From Fistulifera solaris (lineage: Eukaryota > Bacillariophyta > Bacillariophyceae > Naviculales > Stauroneidaceae): 64,000 nt of DNA. The stretch lies in assembly GCA_030295235.1 (NCBI GenBank), contig AP026147.1, forward strand, positions 434,001-498,000. The letters are read 5' to 3'. Within the stretch, counting starts at the first letter, position 1. Each line of letters starts with the position of its first letter. The notes beneath the pieces are model-generated. The model searched no databases. It saw only the letters and a program-made list of their open reading frames with translations, and was not told where the DNA came from. Positions 13,101-22,724 of this stretch are shown in pieces. The position numbers and the translations under genes are program-made.

Positions 13101-13242
13101 TTGGTGGTTCATTTCGCATATCAAAGATGGAGAGATCGAAGCGAGACGAATCGATACAGCTGAGCAGAAGGCGGATATATTTACGAAGGGCTTGTCGAAA
13201 GGAGAGTTCGAAACAAAGCGCAGGTTATTGATGGGTTGGTGA
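7136..13242 (+). CDS. Copia Gag-Pol polyprotein (frames broken by several shifts)
   Basis: The ATG at 7136 opens an acidic N-terminus. Gag continues in several frames to the zinc knuckle CYECGEKGHKSVDCP at 8322-8363, followed by a Gly/Arg/Asn-rich basic tract. The protease active site DTGAS lies at 9484-9498 (context PIVFDTGASTGVTPH). The integrase zinc domain has HDRLGH and CASCQ (about 9950-10095); core residues are STDQY (about 10200), FVDTAT (about 10290) and the HQNGIAENA glutamate (about 10515). The reverse transcriptase has a KARWCIRGDRQ start (about 11855) and the catalytic YVDD at 12227-12238. RNase H shows LYVDADFAG (about 12735) and STTEAEFIA (about 12885). The last frame ends at 13242. 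At least eight frame changes are needed, so a functional protein cannot be asserted from this sequence. Confidence 0.9.
7241..7316 (+). repeat. Duplicated acidic DSDSESEEEEE-coding unit in Gag N-terminus
   Basis: Two near-identical 39-bp units encode DSDSESEEEEEQ and DSDSESEEEEEK. The tract makes the Gag N-terminus very acidic, opposite in charge to its basic Gly/Arg C-terminus. Confidence 0.85.
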
Positions 13243-13302
13243 GACTCGTCGAAGTTATATGTGTTTAGAGAGATTTAGGATTTTAGGAAGAAGTTCGAAG
13301 CT

Positions 13303-13317
13303 ACGATTGAGAGAGAG
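13303..13317 (+). other. Polypurine tract next to the 3' LTR
   Basis: A run ending GAGAGAGAG directly precedes the 3' LTR, the expected place for the plus-strand primer. Confidence 0.75.
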
Positions 13318-13530
13318 AACGAGAGTTATTGATTGATTGAGTCACGAGTTACGATTCAACGTATGACGGACTTACGTCAGTGTATTGGAGAGCAATCTTG
13401 TTCGAACGTAAGAAGTAGGATGATAATTATATAGTGTGTTGTGAGTTACCGATTGGCTTTGTTATCGAAGTTGATCTTGTTATTGCGGTTATTCATTGGA
13501 TAATCGCTCAGAGGAACATTTATCTTCGCT
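13318..13530 (+). repeat. 3' LTR of the copia element
   Basis: Identical to the 5' LTR except at position 13379. It is followed by the CTCGT target duplication. Its promoter-like AT-rich motif points toward the ferredoxin gene. Confidence 0.95.
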
Positions 13531-13638
13531 CTCGTCAGTCTACGTCCGCCCATTTTTTATTGCGTCGTTATTATTGTTGTCGTTGCTATCATAATATAGT
13601 GAACCCGTTAACATCTTCACAATAGAAGTACGATAAGT

Positions 13639-14253
13639 ATGCACCGATCTTTACAAAGGGGCGTACTCGTTGCATCACGAAGAAGTCGGCGAGCACTGGG
13701 CGGCGTGCGATGGCACGGCGGACCAAAGGTACCGAATGATGCACCGACCATCACGGTAACGTTTTTGCAACCCGACAAAACACGAAAAGAAGTTCAAGCC
13801 CGCGTGGGAGAATCACTTCTTCAAACAGCGCATCGAAATGAAATTGATTTAGAAGGAGCTTGTGAAGGCGGTGAGTCGATTTATATGATGATTCTAAGGC
13901 TCTTCGCGGCGTTCGCTGTCTCACTTTTTCGTTGCCCGCTAGTTTGTGCTTGCAGTACATGTCATTTAATCATGCCACAAGATCTCTATGATATTTTACC
14001 TGATCCATCGGAAGATGAAGAGGATATGTTAGAGTAAGTCTTAAGGAACATTGCACGCGTAGTTGTACCCTTCGAGTTCATCGCCTCGCTCACTTTTCGA
14101 TCGACATATCACAGTATGGCATTCGGGTTGACCGATACGTCAAGACTTGGTTGTCAGGTGATTGTCACCAAGGATATGGAAGGTACCGAGTTTAAAATGC
14201 CGGCCGCGACTAGGAACTTTTATGTGGACGGCCACAAACCGAAACCTCACTGA
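13639..14253 (+). CDS. Mitochondrial adrenodoxin-type [2Fe-2S] ferredoxin
   Basis: This electron carrier acts in mitochondrial Fe-S cluster assembly. The ATG at 13639 opens an Arg-rich presequence (MHRSLQRGVLVASRRSRRAL). Two GT-AG introns fit: 13871-13942 (phase 1) and 14034-14114. After splicing the cluster motif is CEGVCACSTCH, giving the adrenodoxin spacing C-x5-C-x2-C, with the fourth cysteine in TSRLGCQ. The sequence AFGLTDTSRLGCQ and the FYVDGHKP tail match the family. Spliced length is about 153 residues, normal for a precursor. The copia 3' LTR ends 108 bp upstream, so the native promoter is displaced by 6.7 kb and LTR-driven expression is possible. Confidence 0.95.
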
Positions 14254-14296
14254 TTATTCAACAACAACAAAAAACGAAAACTAATGATTTATTTTC

Positions 14297-16512
14297 CTAT
14301 GCAACCTGCAACAAAAGCTCTTCCAATTCTTCCCACTCTTTTGTGTATTTTTCCACTGATGCTTCGAGGCTCTCCTTTTGCTTGGAAAGATCCATCAGCT
14401 TGCCCGTGTCACTTCCATTCTGTATCATTTCTGCTTCTAATGCTGCTATTTTGCCCTCCGTTTCCTCGATCATCTTTTCTAGCTTTGCGATACGTTTTGG
14501 TGCATTGAATGCCTGTTTTCGAAGTGCAGGATCCAGATCTGGCTTTTTCGTTTCTTTTACTTCCTGATGTATTGTTCTAGACGTCGCCGCTGCTTCCATG
14601 TCGTCGATAGCCCAGTCGCTATCACGAGCACCCCGCTGTTCGATGAAGAACTTTCCGTCCGCGACCGTGGCGACATGAGTGAACTCAATTTTGTCACAAA
14701 ACTCGCGATCGTGCGAGACCACCAATAATGCCCCTGTTTCCTCGCCCCAATCGCGAAGCGCATCGCCGAGTGCTTCAACACTTTTCAAGGATCGTTAGGC
14801 ACCATTCAACATCCAAGTGATTAGAAACCTCGTCCATGAGATTTACATTACTCGGCTTTAACGCGAACATGGCTAAAGCAACGCGTGCCTTTTCTCCTCC
14901 ACTCAAGTCGCCCAACTTTCGAAGCGATTTTTCGCCAACCAAGCCCAAGCCCCCATGACAGTACGAGCTTGTTGATCTGTGATCATTATGTTTCCTCCTT
15001 CGCCTCGGGCGTATTGCGTCACAATGTCGACCGCTCGCTGAGTAGGATCCAGCTCTTGGGCCAAGTCCTGGGTAAACATGCCAAGACGTAAGGTGTCGTT
15101 CTCAATACGCTCACCGCCAAGCAAAGGACAAGTTCCCCGTAATGTGTGCAAAACAGTTGACTTCCCTGAAGAACAAACAAACATGAGATTCCTTTTGATA
15201 TTGTTCCATCCATCTGCAATGTCTGTACGAACCTGCACCATTCGGACCCCGAATCAATAGCTTCATTCCTCTGGTAACTTCCAAGTTAACCCCACTAATC
15301 AACACCCTACCTTCGTGTCCTACCTTGGCATTCTTTAAAGTCAGCAGAGAATGACCAATGGATTTAGGAGGATCGGGCAGATTCAGTGAGGGTTTGAAAC
15401 GCTCGGTAATGATTTCTTCGGCGGGTGCATCCAATAAGCCTTCTCGTTCCATGCGCTCGATTTGTTTTACGCGAGATTGTGCAGCGGATGCTTTGGTCGC
15501 CGATGCTCCAAACCGATCCACAAAGGATTGCAGTTTGGCAGCCTTTTCCAAATTCCTTTCGTACGCATTCCTAGCAGCTTCCGCTCGTTCAGCTTTCAGT
15601 GCCAAATACTGATCGTAGGTGCATGATTTGTAAATTTGCAATTTTTTCGAGCTGACTTCCGCAATGTGATCCATTGATCGCAGCAGCTGAACATTGTGGG
15701 TCACGAGAATTAAGCTGCCTTTATCGTAGTTGGCAGGTATCGAGCCAGCCACTTGAGAGCGGCTGCATCCAAGTGATTGCTGGGTTCATCCATCAAACAA
15801 AAGGAAGGCTCACTGAGCAATAATTTTGCCAAAGCCACGCGCATTTGCCATCCACCCGATAACTCATCACACCTTTGTTCTAAATTCGAAAATCCCAATC
15901 CTTTCAATACCGAAGAAACTTTGGCTTCTTGTTGATAGCCACCCGCTGCTTCAAACCGCGTCGTCGCTACCTCTAATGCATCCATGTCCGCTTCTTCCAT
16001 GGCCTTTTCCATATCACGTTGTGCCTCCATAATGTCGGTCATTCCGGAACACGCTTCTTCGTAAATGGTGGTTTGGCTCCCCGCGACGGCCGTTTGTCGC
16101 AAATATCCCAATGTTTGAGTGTGTCCGATGGCCACTTTCCCATCAAAGGTTGCTTGACCGACAATGGCGCTCAATAAAGTGGATTTTCCTGCGCCATTTT
16201 GACCCACAAGCTACGAAAGGTAGGAATCGGTGGTGAGTAAGATGAATAGCTAAAGGTAAATTCCGTGCAAACGGACAACATCCATGCCACACGTACCGCC
16301 CATTTCGTATTCGGTTCTACTCTCCAGGAAATCTTGTTCAGTATTTCGTTCGGTCCTCGAAAGACGCTCACATCCTCCAGCAATAGAGCAGCACCACGAG
16401 CATCACCCTTGTTTTCGGCAAAATCATCGGCCACGGCGTTTAGGAACGATGGGGTTATCGTCGGCTGGGGGCTAAGGAACGCATCGGAGTGATACACAAA
16501 AGGAGCCACCAT
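14297..16512 (-). CDS. ABC-F family ATPase (three exons, three apparent frameshifts)
   Basis: ABC-F proteins carry two ATPase domains and no membrane domain; they act on ribosomes. The first domain has GQNGAGKST, LSGGW and LMDEPSNHLD; the second has GPNGAG-KST (split by an intron), DLSGGEKARVALA, LMDEVSNHLD and VVSHDREF. The linker between domains is charged. Introns fit at 16211-16296 and 15166-15232, each restoring a Walker A motif. Three single-base shifts interrupt otherwise conserved sequence: near 15734 (RYL-ANYDKG), near 14947 (MGA-LGLVGEKS) and in T4 at 14782-14785 (TILE-SVEALG). Each is mended by changing one homopolymer by one base. The C-terminus is a coiled coil (KMIEETEGKIAALEAEM). 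ATG 16512 is the first in frame; an upstream targeting exon cannot be excluded. Confidence 0.93.
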
Positions 16513-16601
16513 AACAGCCTCATGATATATAGAATGCTCGTTTCTCCGAGTTATACGGAGTTCTCACAAAACAATATTATTGTTTTTACTTTTCTTGTAG
16601 A

Positions 16602-16733
16602 ATGATGACGGATGACGAAGAAGAAAAAGTGCAACGCGAAAAACGGATGGAGAATGCCGCGAAGTACACCCGAAAACTCACCGGTACCGATAAGTCGTTT
16701 TACAGATATTGCAATCTGGTGCTTATGCGATGA
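16602..16733 (+). CDS. Possible 43-residue charged ORF
   Basis: An ATG-ATG start at 16602 opens a 43-residue frame rich in Glu, Lys and Arg at its N-terminus (MMTDDEEEKVQREKRMENAA) ending YCNLVLMR. It is directly preceded by a CTTTTCTTGTAG acceptor-like stretch, so it could be the last exon of a longer transcript. It is not recognised and may be spurious. Confidence 0.25.
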   Translation: MMTDDEEEKVQREKRMENAAKYTRKLTGTDKSFYRYCNLVLMR

Positions 16734-16942
16734 CTTTTTGTGCCACACATAGCCCAAAACACGACTACCATCGCGGCGCGGGCATGAATCTGATTCATGG
16801 CGCGGGGGACGAGAATAATAAACGCGACGAAAACGACGCTCTGTTACTCTTCTTTACGAGCAAAAAGACACGACACAACGAATCAATAATATCAACAGAA
16901 TTGTTTCACCTTACATCTATTCATTTAAAACTAACAATTAAA

Positions 16943-17260
16943 ATGACACAAAAATACGACGACGTAGAGAACAAGGGCAAGAATGATGAGCCGGAAATCT
17001 TTGCAACGGCCGTCCCCGCCGCCCACAACGAACCTCCCATTCCAGCCGGACATGCTCGATTCTATTGCTCCAAATGCCACACCGTAAGTGCTTTAGGCGT
17101 GACAAATGTATGAATGTGTTGAAACGTCCGGGAACTTACGCTACGTTTCATCTTCCAGCCCTATGACCTTCCGGATAAAGCGACCTCGTGGCGTTGTGCG
17201 AACTGCATGACATTCAATTCGATCACTCGGGGGGAATGTGAATGGTGCACGATCATTTGA
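16943..17260 (+). CDS. Small zinc-ribbon protein (80 residues, one intron)
   Basis: The ATG at 16943 follows an A-rich leader. Exon 1 ends at 17083 and a 75-nt GT-AG intron (17084-17158) joins in phase 0. The spliced protein has an acidic N-terminus, then three cysteine pairs: FYCSKCHTPYDL, WRCANCMTFN and CEWCTII at the very end. The first two CxxC pairs, about 17 residues apart, suggest a treble-clef or zinc ribbon; the third pair lies at the C-terminus. No named family is recognised. Splicing is well supported because the intron separates the cysteine pairs cleanly. A role as an adaptor or nucleic-acid-binding microprotein is only a guess. Confidence 0.75.
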
Positions 17261-17450
17261 AATGCGCACGGATGCACGGGTTCTCTTTGTCAATGCGATT
17301 GAGCGATGTGGATTTTAATTTTTTTTATAAGATTAGTAGAACAAGCGTTGACGCGTTCGTATTGCTTACTCGGTTTTATCTACATTCAAATTTCTATGCA
17401 TTAGCGCGTCCTACAAATGCTAGCTCATTGATTCCCCTCATCCTCACTTT

Positions 17451-18489
17451 TCACTGAATATGATAGTAGGACCTTTTCGGTATATGACTCATGTCACCGT
17501 TCCTCAAATACGATTTTCGAGTCACTTCGCTCTGGCCGGATTTGGGAATGATGTAAATTTGCTCAAATGCGGTTCCTACTTGCTGCGGATACGTATACAC
17601 GTAAGGAAATCGATCGGGATCGGTGTAAGCGTGTCGATCGTTGCGTTCTAACGTGGTGCGAGCGAGATGGACCGCAACACGCGCGAGAGCCGTGCTGAAA
17701 GCCACACCTTCGGGCGAATGATCGATGGCTTCGTAAGGGAGTGTCGTGTGTGGATAGGTCGCATACTCAAAGGCATTCTTTTCTGGATGATACTGTACAC
17801 CGTAGAAAGGAAGGTCACTGATGGGTTCAAGAGTCGAAACAAACGGTCGTCCCGTCTCGTCATGGTTGATCGATGTAATTTCCCAGACACTTTGCAGAGA
17901 CGGACTCGACCAGTACGTAGCAGGATGCAAGCCCAGATGATGATTGTTCAAAGTAGTATTGCGTGAAATGACCGTTTGGTAAATATCATCGTCGGAATAA
18001 AGAAAAGAGGTGCGGACGACTCCTTCCAAAGGCAGACTTTTGTTTTCCGCTTGATACCCCGCTTGTAGAATATCATCTCCTCCAATGAATCGCACTAAAT
18101 ACTCAAATCCCATGCAGGTACCCCATACTGGAAAGTAGTGACCCTCTTGATTGCTTTCAACGGCTTTGTTTAATAGATACTGTATGGCGTACGACATTTC
18201 GTCCGTCGCACCGCCCGGAATGAAGAGACCGTGAATTTGCTGAAACAGTTCATCCAATTCGACGTCATCCGTCAAATCATCTTGAATGGCAATCGATCGA
18301 GCCCCACCTGCCTCCAGCCATTTAACGTAGGAGGCGGCAATGTACAGATGATCGCCCTTGGCCGTTGGCTGGGCGAGAATGCCCATGACAGGGGGAGTGG
18401 GATGCATCCGAAGAGCCTTCGGAAAGGATGCCGAGGAAGCAGAGAAGAAGGGGTATTAATACACGAGAAATCATCCTTATTCTCGTCAT
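17451..18489 (-). CDS. GGH: Gamma-glutamyl hydrolase (peptidase C26), secreted or vacuolar
   Basis: The enzyme removes poly-gamma-glutamate tails from folates and antifolates. The core frame (17451-18407) shows PVMGILAQPTAKGD near its start, the GLFIPGGATD loop, the nucleophile motif PVWGTCMGFEYL and the catalytic histidine in YGVQYHPEKNAFE. Upstream in another frame lies a hydrophobic signal-like start (MISRVLIP...). A shift in the C4/G4 tract at 18450-18453 would join it to the core. The ATG at 18489 (MTRIRMISRV) or the one 15 bases further in is the likely start. Predicted length, about 340 residues, fits the family. Subcellular location is inferred from the signal-like start. Confidence 0.92.
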
Positions 18490-19107
18490 CGTGAATATCC
18501 TCACAGTTGTATCGTCGCTTATTGTGTTTGTGGTGTTGGCATTTAAGACTTTCGCAGTTTTCGTTGTGGTGCAAGAAGTTTTTTCGAAGCGGACGTTTTT
18601 GGCCGAGGAGTCAAAAAGTCCTCATAGAAAGGAAACTGGTGTGGTCACACCGGTTAAAATTATGAAAAGGCCTTACAGATTAGAATCATCTATGGCGTAG
18701 TGAGTAGTCTGGCGTAGACTACAAAGTACAAGGTCGTTTATTGACTGTAAAAAGCCTGATGTTGATGGAGCAATTCTGATTTCACTTTTTGCGTTATGCG
18801 AAACGTGACAATGCTTTCCGTGTGCAAAAAGTAATATACACAAAGGCTTTATAGTCCTTTGTACCGTTTCCTTTTGACGTCAAGAAGGAACAACGCACGA
18901 CGAGCACGGACTGACACACTATAGTAGAAAAGAGTAGAAAAGAGCTGGCAATCTGCAACCACAGCTGGCTTCTGAAAGAATTCTGCCCCCTTTTGATTAT
19001 TATTTTAGATCCTTTCTCATTCTCATTGACATCAATGTTTGCAATGAACTTTACCGAAGAGAGAAACAACCATGCGAGATCAAATGCGTTACTTCATTTG
19101 ATCATAC
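18490..19107. other. Divergent intergenic region between GGH and HSF
   Basis: No coding region is supported. It contains a perfect CRE-type palindrome (separate entry) and should hold both promoters. Confidence 0.5.
18875..18882. promoter_or_regulatory. CRE-type palindrome TGACGTCA upstream of the HSF gene
   Basis: An exact TGACGTCA, extended to TTGACGTCAA, lies about 226 bp before the HSF start. bZIP factors bind such sites, and CO2/cAMP-responsive elements of this type are known in diatom promoters. A single 8-mer can also occur by chance. Confidence 0.4.
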
Positions 19108-20025
19108 ATGCTAGTCCATCGAACAACGACTCCCCGCGTCGCGGGAGGCCATCAGATGTCACTTTTGGATGCATCTTCGATCGCCGCTATTTTACAGTTA
19201 TCACCGTCAGAAATGCGCCATCATCGCCTACCCATGCCTTTGAAGCTATACTCCATTCTAAGCTCTGCATCACATGATGTGATTTCGTGGTTGCCGGATG
19301 GTCGCGGTTTTCAGATTCGCCACCCGGAACGGTTTGAACAAGAAATCTTATCTCATTATTTTGATTATGGCAATCAGAGCTATGTGACGTTCATTCGTCT
19401 TCTTGCTCTTTGGAACTTCAAGGCGGGATCGGATAACACTTATTGCCATGAGGTAAGCTGAGCCACTGTCTTTCGCCGTGTGATCAATATGAAGCCTCTA
19501 ACATCCGTCTAGTACTTAATGAGGGGATTTCCCGAGCTTTTGTGCTCAATGCATCTATCTGCTAATGACAGTGGATGTACAACAAGTACGGCTCTCAATC
19601 CTGGCAATCCCTCTCGTCCTCCTCTTCTTCCGATGGAGGAATTCGACTCGATGGAAACCTCAAGTTCACTTTGCCAGTTGCGATTGAAACCAACCCTCCA
19701 GCCGAGAATCGCCTTTGGTGGGACGCTATCCTTTGGCGACTCGCAGACTACGTTTGCGCCTCTGCATCAAGTCACGAAACAACACATTGTTCAAACATTG
19801 ACGATAGCAGCCCAGTTCTCTGCTGACCAAGAGCACCCCAAGCCAACCGTCGTTTCTCCGACCAGCATCTGCGCCGCTATGAGCGGTGAAGACTCCGCGT
19901 GTCGATCGCTGACTTCATCCCCACCTACGAAGAAAGCGCGATGGTTACCACCCTTGGGACCTGCCTCTCCGGACGAGCAGCCGCTTTTTCTCGGTCCCAG
20001 ACCAGGAACCAGGTCTGGAATATAG
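19108..20025 (+). CDS. HSF-type transcription factor
   Basis: The DNA-binding domain occupies about residues 40-130 across two exons: MPLKLYSILSSASHDVISWLP, then GRGFQIRHPERFEQEILSHYF, then a divergent recognition helix (SYVTFIRLLALWNFK in place of the usual SFxRQLNLYGF). A GT-AG intron at 19453-19512 (phase 0) joins CHE to YLMRGFPELL, the usual end of diatom HSF domains (HExFxRGxP). The C-terminal half is Ser/Pro/Thr-rich with a basic cluster (PPTKKARW) that may be a nuclear signal. An in-frame TGA just upstream fixes the ATG at 19108. HSFs are the largest transcription factor family in diatoms; the target genes are unknown. Confidence 0.85.
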
Positions 20026-20243
20026 TTCGTGGTTCTCTACCAATCCTGAACTCTTTGCTACTCTTGCCGAGAGTAGCAATAAGTCTTAACTCTCTTTTAC
20101 CGACTTACAACATTGTTGAATCGGTATCATCTCTAACGCTACGCAATACGGAATCCACGGAAATTTTGGCCATAAAATACATGCTTACATCTATATTAAG
20201 ATTGTGAAGAAGATAACGATAGCTCTTAGCACTACGATCCGCA

Positions 20244-20804
20244 TTAACTGCGTTTTTTCTTCTGTTCCTCCATTTGTCGCTCGTGAATGTAAATTAAATG
20301 CCATCCGAAAGGCGTTTGTACCGGCCCGACGGCCTGCTCGACGGGTGTATTGGGGTCAAAACAGATCGCATCAAAGCGCGGTGTCATGTTCTGTGGTTTA
20401 AATTTCCCCAAATTACCTCCGTGTATTTTTGAAGGACACACGGAATGTGCTCGCGCATATTTGGCAAACGCGTGTGCATCACCTCCAATTTTCTGTTTCC
20501 ACTCCTCCAACTTTTGCTCCGCTTCGGGGTCCTTGTGCTCGAGCAGAATGTGCGAGGCCACCACATAGACCGGTTTGCTATAAAATACGAAAGCCAAGTA
20601 AAAGACGGACACGAAGATCAGCGCAAGAGTGACCGGTGTAAAAGGAAGAGTGGTGTTACCAATCACCAAATAGCGTGTGTACCACGGTCGTTTGAGCTTG
20701 CGGGCTTCTTTCGCCGTCTCTTGCGCCATGATGAGCACACAGCAAAGCGTGGACACGACAAAGAAACGCAGTGTCTTCTTTGAAAGCATTTGTGAAGTCA
20801 TCAT
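20244..20804 (-). CDS. Membrane-anchored parvulin-type peptidyl-prolyl isomerase
   Basis: The 186-residue product starts with a hydrophobic segment (LRFFVVSTLCCVLIMA) and has a second one (FTPVTLALIFVSVFYLAFVF). The C-terminal PPIC/rotamase domain (about residues 80-180) shows ASHILLEHKDPEAEQ, HAFAKYARAHSVCPS, GGNLGKFKPQNMTPRFD and VQTPFGWHLIYIHER, all typical parvulin blocks. It would speed prolyl cis-trans isomerisation of proteins at a membrane. The first segment could be a cleaved signal peptide, leaving one anchor. No WW domain is present. Which membrane it sits in cannot be read from the sequence. Confidence 0.9.
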   Translation of the reverse strand: MMTSQMLSKKTLRFFVVSTLCCVLIMAQETAKEARKLKRPWYTRYLVIGNTTLPFTPVTLALIFVSVFYLAFVFYSKPVYVVASHILLEHKDPEAEQKLEEWKQKIGGDAHAFAKYARAHSVCPSKIHGGNLGKFKPQNMTPRFDAICFDPNTPVEQAVGPVQTPFGWHLIYIHERQMEEQKKKRS

Positions 20805-21254
20805 CGCAATAAAGCAAAGAAAGATTTGTTCAGTAAACCAGGTAATCGCAACATCAATGTTGCGGCTTTTTTCACTTTGGTTGGGTCTATTATTATTTTA
20901 CTCCGGTGGTTTTTATGTTAAGTGCCACATCATTCACTATAGGCTCAAAGTGTAGTTTCACGGGGAGCAGTAAAGATCCAATTACGGAAGACGACTATAA
21001 ATAGTTTTTTGATAAAATACTCCGTAAATACATGAATCTATGCAGAAGAACAACAACTAGTCTGCTTTGAAACAATAAGCAGGAATGTGTTTTTTTTATT
21101 CTGATGGCGTTGGCGATGCGATTCGTATGGATCACCGTAAGTCGAATGGCGAAAACAGGTGCGGGAAATTTCTAGGAGCCAGCTAGGTCTTTGGATTTCT
21201 GTGACAAATATGACCCAAACACTGGGATACGTAACGTTTCCCTTTACAAACCAT
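20805..21254. other. Intergenic between PPIase promoter and satellite array
   Basis: No gene is supported. Degenerate satellite-like words (GGATTTCTGTGACAAATATGA) appear from about 21190, suggesting the array once extended further left. Confidence 0.5.
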
Positions 21255-22437
21255 GGTGTGAACCAAAACACCGATGGTCCAGAACTTCTGGACCAGTCGC
21301 AGAATTTCTGTGTGACCAAGAACTATTCCAGATTATTGGGAACGTGCAAAGACCTCATCGAATACGTAAAGCATCGATTTCAGAATTTCTGGAACCACCA
21401 AGGATCCTCGGTATGACCCAAAACACCGATGGTCCAGAATTTCTCGACCAGTCGCAGAATTTCTGTGTGACCAAGAGCTATTCCAGATTTTCTGGAATCT
21501 GCTCAGAATTTCTGTAGGACCAAAATCAACGATTCCAGATTATTGGGAACGTGCAAACACCTCATCGAATATGTAACGCATCGATTTCAGAATTTCTGGA
21601 ACCACCAAAGATCCTCAGTGTGAACCAAAACACCGATGGTCCAGAATTACTGGACCAGTCGCAGAATTTCTGTGTGGCCAAGAACTATTCCAGATTTTCT
21701 GGAATCTGCTCAGAATTTCTGTAGGCCTGTAGGACCAAAATCAACGATTCCAGATTATTGGGAACGTGCAAAGACCTCATCGAATATGTAATGCATCGAT
21801 TTCAGAATTTCTGGAACCTCCAAAGATCCTCAGTGTGAACCAAAACACCGATGGTCCAGAATTTCTGGACCAGTCGCAGAATTTCTGTGTGGCCAAGAAC
21901 TATTCCAGATTTTCTGGAATCTGCTCAGAATTTCTGTAGGCCTGTAGGACCAAAATCAACGATTCCAGATTATTGGGAACGTGCAAAGACCTCATCGAAT
22001 ATGTAACGCATCGATTTCAGAATTTCTGGAACCTCCAAAGATCCTCAGTGTGAACCAAAACACCGATGGTCCAGAATTACTGGACCAGTCGCAGAATTTC
22101 TGTGTGACCAAGAACTATTCCAGATTTTCTGGAATCTGCTCAGAATTTCTGTAGGACCAAAATCAACGATTCCAGATTATTGGGAACGTGCAAAGACCTC
22201 AACGAGTACGTAACGCATCGATTTCAGAATTTCTGGAACCACCAAAGATCCTCAGTGTGAACCAAAACACCGATGGTCCAGAATTACTGGACCAGTCGCA
22301 GAATTTCTGTGTGGCCAAGAACTATTCCAGATTTTCTGGAATCTGCTCAGAATTTCTGTAGGCCTGTAGGACCAAAATCAACGATTCCAGATTATTGGGA
22401 ACGTGCAAAGACCTCATCGAATACGTAATGCATCGAT
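21255..22437. repeat. Satellite array of ~207/215-bp units with nested palindromic motif
   Basis: The marker CCGATGGTCCAGAA recurs at 21271, 21426, 21633, 21848, 22063 and 22270, giving spacings of 155, 207, 215, 215 and 207 bp; a final partial unit ends at 22437. The 8-bp length difference is a GGCCTGTA duplication (GTAGGCCTGTAGGACC versus GTAGGACC). The first, 155-bp unit lacks 52 bp between two CCAGATT copies, which fits recombination at that word. Within each unit the near-palindrome CAGAATTTCTG recurs about four times. ORFs crossing it are interrupted and unsupported. Confidence 0.92.
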
Positions 22438-22724
22438 CCCATCTTGTGGCTTCACGTACCCGAAAATCTGGAAACGTTATGTTTTCACAAAAACTTTCCG
22501 CCTCTCACGACGGCGGGCTCCACAATTTAATTTCGATATCTCTCAATCTCATTACCCATTATTGTAGCTTAACCATCACTAGCAACGATGCATGATTTGC
22601 GTCTGTTTGAAGTATAGTTCCATAGTAAGCGAATTGACTGGGAGACCAAATATGGTGGGGTTTCTGGATATAGTCAGATAATGACAATATCACGCGTTCG
22701 AATATTCTTTTCGGAGCCGCTTGT

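Larger units (their letters stand above)
6838..13530 (+). mobile_element. Ty1/copia LTR retrotransposon, young insertion
   Basis: The 6,693-bp element has two 213-bp LTRs (6838-7050 and 13318-13530) that differ at one site (C6899 versus A13379). The target-site duplication CTCGT lies at 6833-6837 and 13531-13535. Domain order is gag with CCHC knuckle, protease, integrase, reverse transcriptase, RNase H, which defines the copia group since integrase precedes RT. The reading frame is broken at many points, yet the LTRs are 99.5 percent identical, so the breaks are likely sequencing indels or very recent damage. It resembles the CoDi-type copia elements known in diatoms. It lies in the same orientation as the ferredoxin gene that starts 108 bp downstream. 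Confidence 0.97.

Noticed and set aside
13639-14037. Read-through version of the ferredoxin with intron 1 translated
   Set aside because: Retained translation breaks the C-x5-C-x2-C ligand spacing; splicing 13871-13942 restores it exactly.
21255-22437. Regular repeats as a possible CRISPR array
   Set aside because: Units are over 200 bp with no short repeat/unique spacer alternation, and the sequence is eukaryotic nuclear.
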